Origin: Spirulina subsalsa FACHB-351
GTDB taxonomy: Bacteria; Cyanobacteriota; Cyanobacteriia; Cyanobacteriales; Spirulinaceae
DNA: 64,000 bases
Direction: 5' to 3'
Assembly (NCBI RefSeq): GCF_026130165.1
Contig: NZ_JAIHOM010000007.1
Coordinates: forward strand, 1 to 64,000
Below, piece by piece: positions 61,655-64,000 of the stretch; position 1 is the stretch's first letter; each line of letters opens with the position of its first letter. The translations under genes and the position numbers were made by a program. The notes under the pieces were generated by a model, which saw only the letters and a list, made by a program, of their open reading frames with translations, had not been told where the DNA came from and ran no database searches.

Positions 61655-62113
61655 ATGAGACTTAACGACGCAGTACCCAAAAAAGGCTCTAGAAAGAGTC
61701 GTCGCCGGGTCGGTCGGGGCATTGCCGCCGGACAAGGGGCCAGCTGTGGTTTTGGGATGCGGGGTCAAAAATCCCGCTCCGGAACCGGCACCAAACCCGG
61801 TTTTGAAGGGGGTCAAATGCCCCTTTATCGCCGCGTCCCGAAATTAAAGCACTTTACGGTGATTAATCCTCGTCGGTACACTACGATCAATGTAAGTAAG
61901 CTAGCTTCCTTGCCAGCCAATGCAGAAGTCACTTTAGAATCCCTGTTAGAACAAGGATTATTAACAGCCAGTAACCAAGGCCCATTAAAAGTCCTGGGCA
62001 ACGGTGAAATCAATGTGGCCCTAAACGTCAAGGCAGCCGCCTTTTCTGCTAGTGCCAAAGAAAAAATTGAAGCTGTCGGCGGGAGTTGTGAAGTGATTGA
62101 GGCAAAAGCCTAA
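61655..62113 (+). CDS. rplO: Ribosomal protein L15
   Basis: 50S assembly protein of 152 residues ([20 protein letters not shown] start; [13 protein letters not shown]). AGAAGGA lies upstream. It is followed by a short reading frame that overlaps the start of secY. Confidence 0.98.
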   Translation: MRLNDAVPKKGSRKSRRRVGRGIAAGQGASCGFGMRGQKSRSGTGTKPGFEGGQMPLYRRVPKLKHFTVINPRRYTTINVSKLASLPANAEVTLESLLEQGLLTASNQGPLKVLGNGEINVALNVKAAAFSASAKEKIEAVGGSCEVIEAKA

Positions 62114-62130
62114 GCAAAGGAGCAAGGCCT

Positions 62131-62172
62131 ATGGCTCATAGTTTAAGTGAGGTAAACCTTCATGGTCGTTAG
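62131..62172 (+). CDS. 13-codon upstream reading frame overlapping secY
   Basis: ATG at 62131 preceded by AAAGGAG, reading MAHSLSEVNLHGR then TAG at 62170-62172. It overlaps the first 11 bases of secY (ATG 62162), so ribosomes finishing it stop inside the secY start region. It could couple or tune secY translation. Whether it is translated is unknown. Confidence 0.35.
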   Translation: MAHSLSEVNLHGR

Positions 62173-63493
62173 CCGCGATAAAACACCAACGGCTCAAGAA
62201 ACATTTATGCAGATGGCGCAAGCGGCCGGATTAAGAGGTCGCTTGCTCGTCACGTTAGGATTGCTCATTTTAGTGCGCCTTGGGGTCTATGTTCCCATTC
62301 CGGGAGTGGATCGACCCCGTTTTTTGGCTGAAATTGAAGGCAGTCCTGTGATCGGGTTTCTGGATGTCTTCTCCGGTGGGGGACTTTCCCTATTGGGGAT
62401 TTTTGCTTTAGGGATTCTGCCTTTTATTAATGCTTCGATCATTATGCAGTTACTGACGGCGGCTCTGCCCTCGTTGGAAAATTTACAGAAAAATGAAGGG
62501 GAAGCAGGACGGCGGAAGATTTCCCAAATTACCCGTTATGTGGCGACAGGTTGGGCCGCCCTACAAAGTACCATGTTGGCCGTTTGGGTGCAGAATTATG
62601 CGATTAATCCAGGGCCAGTTTTCTTTGTGCAAACGGTTCTAGCTTTTACGGCTGGGGCTATGTTTGTCATGTGGGTGTCGGAACTGATCACGGAACGAGG
62701 CATCGGCAACGGAGCATCTTTGTTGATTTTTGTCAACATTGTGGCCGTGTTACCGATGATTTTGGGCAATACCATCGGCTTTGCTCAAGAAGATGAGCAA
62801 GGCATTGTCAAGGTGGTGATCCTGTTATTGTCGTTCTTGGCCATGATTGTGGGGATTGTTTTTGTTCAAGAAGGGACAAGGCGCATTCCCATTATCTCCG
62901 CCCGTCGTCAAGTGGGACGGCGGCTCTACCGCGAACGCAAGAACTATTTACCCCTGCGGCTCAATCAAGGGGGCGTAATGCCGATTATTTTTGCCTCGGC
63001 GGTGTTGTTTTTACCAGCGTCCCTCGAACAGTTTACCCGGACGGGTGAGGGCTTTGTGGGTCAACTCCATCAAGTGTTCGGCCCCATTGCCAATGCCTTA
63101 CGCTTTGATGGACCAACCCCTTGGATTTATGTCTTGGTATTCTTTACCTTGATTGTATTCTTTAGCTATTTTTATGCGTCCCTAATTGTCAATCCGGTGG
63201 ATATGTCCCAAAATCTCAAGAAGATGGGGACCAGCATTCCGGGTATTCGTCCGGGGAAAGCCACCAGTGAATATTTAGAACGGGTGATTAACCGTTTGAC
63301 GTTCTTAGGGGCGATGTTCTTGGGCGTGGTGTCTACGGTGCCGACGGCCATTGAAAGCGCGACCGGGGTCGAAACCTTAAGGGGTTTAGGGTCTACTTCG
63401 CTGCTGATTTTGGTTGGGGTCGCCATTGATACCGCCAAGCAAATCCAGACCTATGTGATCTCTCAGAGATACGAGGGAATGGTGAAAAAATAG
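62162..63493 (+). CDS. secY: Preprotein translocase subunit SecY
   Basis: Channel-forming subunit of the Sec translocon, 443 residues, about ten transmembrane helices. It serves both cytoplasmic and thylakoid membranes in cyanobacteria. Conserved parts include YVPIPGVD, FSGGGLSLLGIFALGILPFI, GIGNGASLLIF and GIRPGKATSEYL. The start MVVSRDKTPTAQETF is preceded by GAGG and overlaps a short upstream reading frame. It ends about 87 bases before adk. Confidence 0.97.
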   Translation: MVVSRDKTPTAQETFMQMAQAAGLRGRLLVTLGLLILVRLGVYVPIPGVDRPRFLAEIEGSPVIGFLDVFSGGGLSLLGIFALGILPFINASIIMQLLTAALPSLENLQKNEGEAGRRKISQITRYVATGWAALQSTMLAVWVQNYAINPGPVFFVQTVLAFTAGAMFVMWVSELITERGIGNGASLLIFVNIVAVLPMILGNTIGFAQEDEQGIVKVVILLLSFLAMIVGIVFVQEGTRRIPIISARRQVGRRLYRERKNYLPLRLNQGGVMPIIFASAVLFLPASLEQFTRTGEGFVGQLHQVFGPIANALRFDGPTPWIYVLVFFTLIVFFSYFYASLIVNPVDMSQNLKKMGTSIPGIRPGKATSEYLERVINRLTFLGAMFLGVVSTVPTAIESATGVETLRGLGSTSLLILVGVAIDTAKQIQTYVISQRYEGMVKK

Positions 63494-63580
63494 GGGTTGT
63501 GGGGGGCAAGGGGGACTGTTGCCGTCGGGCAGAACCTCACCCTCTCGGCTCAATGTTCAACGCCAAATCTTAAGGAATTT

Positions 63581-64000
63581 ATGAGCAAGCGCATTATTTT
63601 CTTGGGTCCACCTGGCTCGGGAAAAGGCACTCAAGCCAAAATCTTAGCCCATTCCATGGACATTCCCCATATTTCGACAGGGGAAATTTTGCGTCGGGCG
63701 GTGGCGGAAGAAACCTCTTTGGGCAAAAAAGTGAAGGACTTTTTGGAACAGGGGGACTTGGTGCCAGATTCTCTGTTAGTGGATTTGATTCGCGAACGTT
63801 TGAACAGCGAGGATGCCGATGAAGGCTGGATTTTAGACGGCTTTCCTCGGACGATTGCCCAGGCCAATTTTTTGGAGGAGTTGTTACAGGAGTTCCAAGA
63901 AACCCGCAAGGTGGTGTTTAATCTGGAAGTTCCTGAACCAGTTTTAGTGGAACGCTTACTCCATCGAGCCCAGGAGGAAGGGCGTGCCGATGATACGGAG
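63581..64000 (+). CDS. adk: Adenylate kinase (truncated by window end)
   Basis: Converts AMP and ATP into two ADP. Only the first 140 residues are in the window: P-loop LGPPGSGKGTQAK, AMP-binding STGEILRRAV and ILDGFPRT. AAGGA lies upstream of the ATG. The secY-adk order is the usual one after the spc operon. Confidence 0.96.
   Translation, partial: MSKRIIFLGPPGSGKGTQAKILAHSMDIPHISTGEILRRAVAEETSLGKKVKDFLEQGDLVPDSLLVDLIRERLNSEDADEGWILDGFPRTIAQANFLEELLQEFQETRKVVFNLEVPEPVLVERLLHRAQEEGRADDTE

Overview
This window looks like the chromosome of a cyanobacterium, most likely filamentous. Supporting evidence: the HIP1 octamer GCGATCGC recurs in genes and spacers; photosynthesis and oxygenic-phototroph genes are present (plant-type ferredoxin petF, ndhN, biliverdin reductase bvdR, txlA, rpaB, a Psb35-like protein, a CCB heme-assembly protein, split pntA); and the S10/spc ribosomal cluster starts with rplC and lacks rpsJ, rpsN and rpmD, as is usual in cyanobacteria. 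Heptanucleotide tandem repeats and IS200/IS605-type hairpin ends are scattered between genes. Species cannot be fixed from the sequence alone.

Layout. 1-8.2 kb (minus strand): a small coiled-coil ORF whose tail runs into a transposon end, a CyaB-type adenylate cyclase (GAF-GAF-PAS-cyclase), recN, and two adjacent M16 peptidase subunits, one catalytic and one degenerate. 8.3-9.7 kb: a tnpB-only IS with an intact TnpB and a divergent 46-residue ribbon-helix-helix gene. 9.8-16.6 kb: a DUF3370 protein, a decayed tnpB fragment, a CmpR-like LysR regulator, a dnaK-dnaJ pair and a BrnT-type toxin-antitoxin module. 16.6-25.4 kb: cytochrome b561, a membrane PpiC protein, a 38-residue membrane microprotein, bvdR, another tnpB remnant, petF, a GGDEF protein, a CPBP protease and txlA. 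25.6-31.7 kb: NIL-ferredoxin plus a histidine kinase with damaged ATP-binding motifs, cbiB with an overlapping TPR gene, a Psb35-like gene, an alpha/beta hydrolase and a PilP/GspC-like protein. 31.8-40.4 kb: a 2132-residue Ser/Thr kinase-AAA-GAF-PAS-histidine kinase-receiver protein followed by a REC-GGDEF-EAL regulator. 40.4-43.3 kb: pntAA-pntAB-pntB. 43.7-46.4 kb: a histidine kinase with a DXCF-type cyanobacteriochrome GAF domain. 46.7-52.6 kb: radA, rpaB, a CCB protein, an unknown membrane protein, a patch of decayed coding sequence, and an Slr1339-family/VWA/ndhN cluster. 53.2-64 kb: rplC-rplD-rplW-rplB-rpsS-rplV-rpsC-rplP-rpmC-rpsQ-rplN-rplX-rplE-rpsH-rplF-rplR-rpsE-rplO-secY-adk (adk cut by the window end).

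Themes. Signalling is very dense: cAMP synthesis, two c-di-GMP enzymes, four kinases or regulators, and a probable bilin photoreceptor encoded in the same window as the bilin-reducing enzyme. Redox functions (ferredoxin, NIL-ferredoxin, transhydrogenase, NDH-1 subunit, TxlA) sit among them. The mobile layer is IS200/IS605-like at several stages of decay: one intact tnpB, two tnpB fossils and solitary end hairpins. Heptad arrays have invaded even the ribosomal operon. I found no CRISPR array, no rRNA and no tRNA. The best candidates for something under-described are the TnpB/RHH pair with a shared palindromic promoter, the degenerate kinase beside the NIL-ferredoxin, the 38-residue membrane protein, and the short ORF overlapping the secY start.
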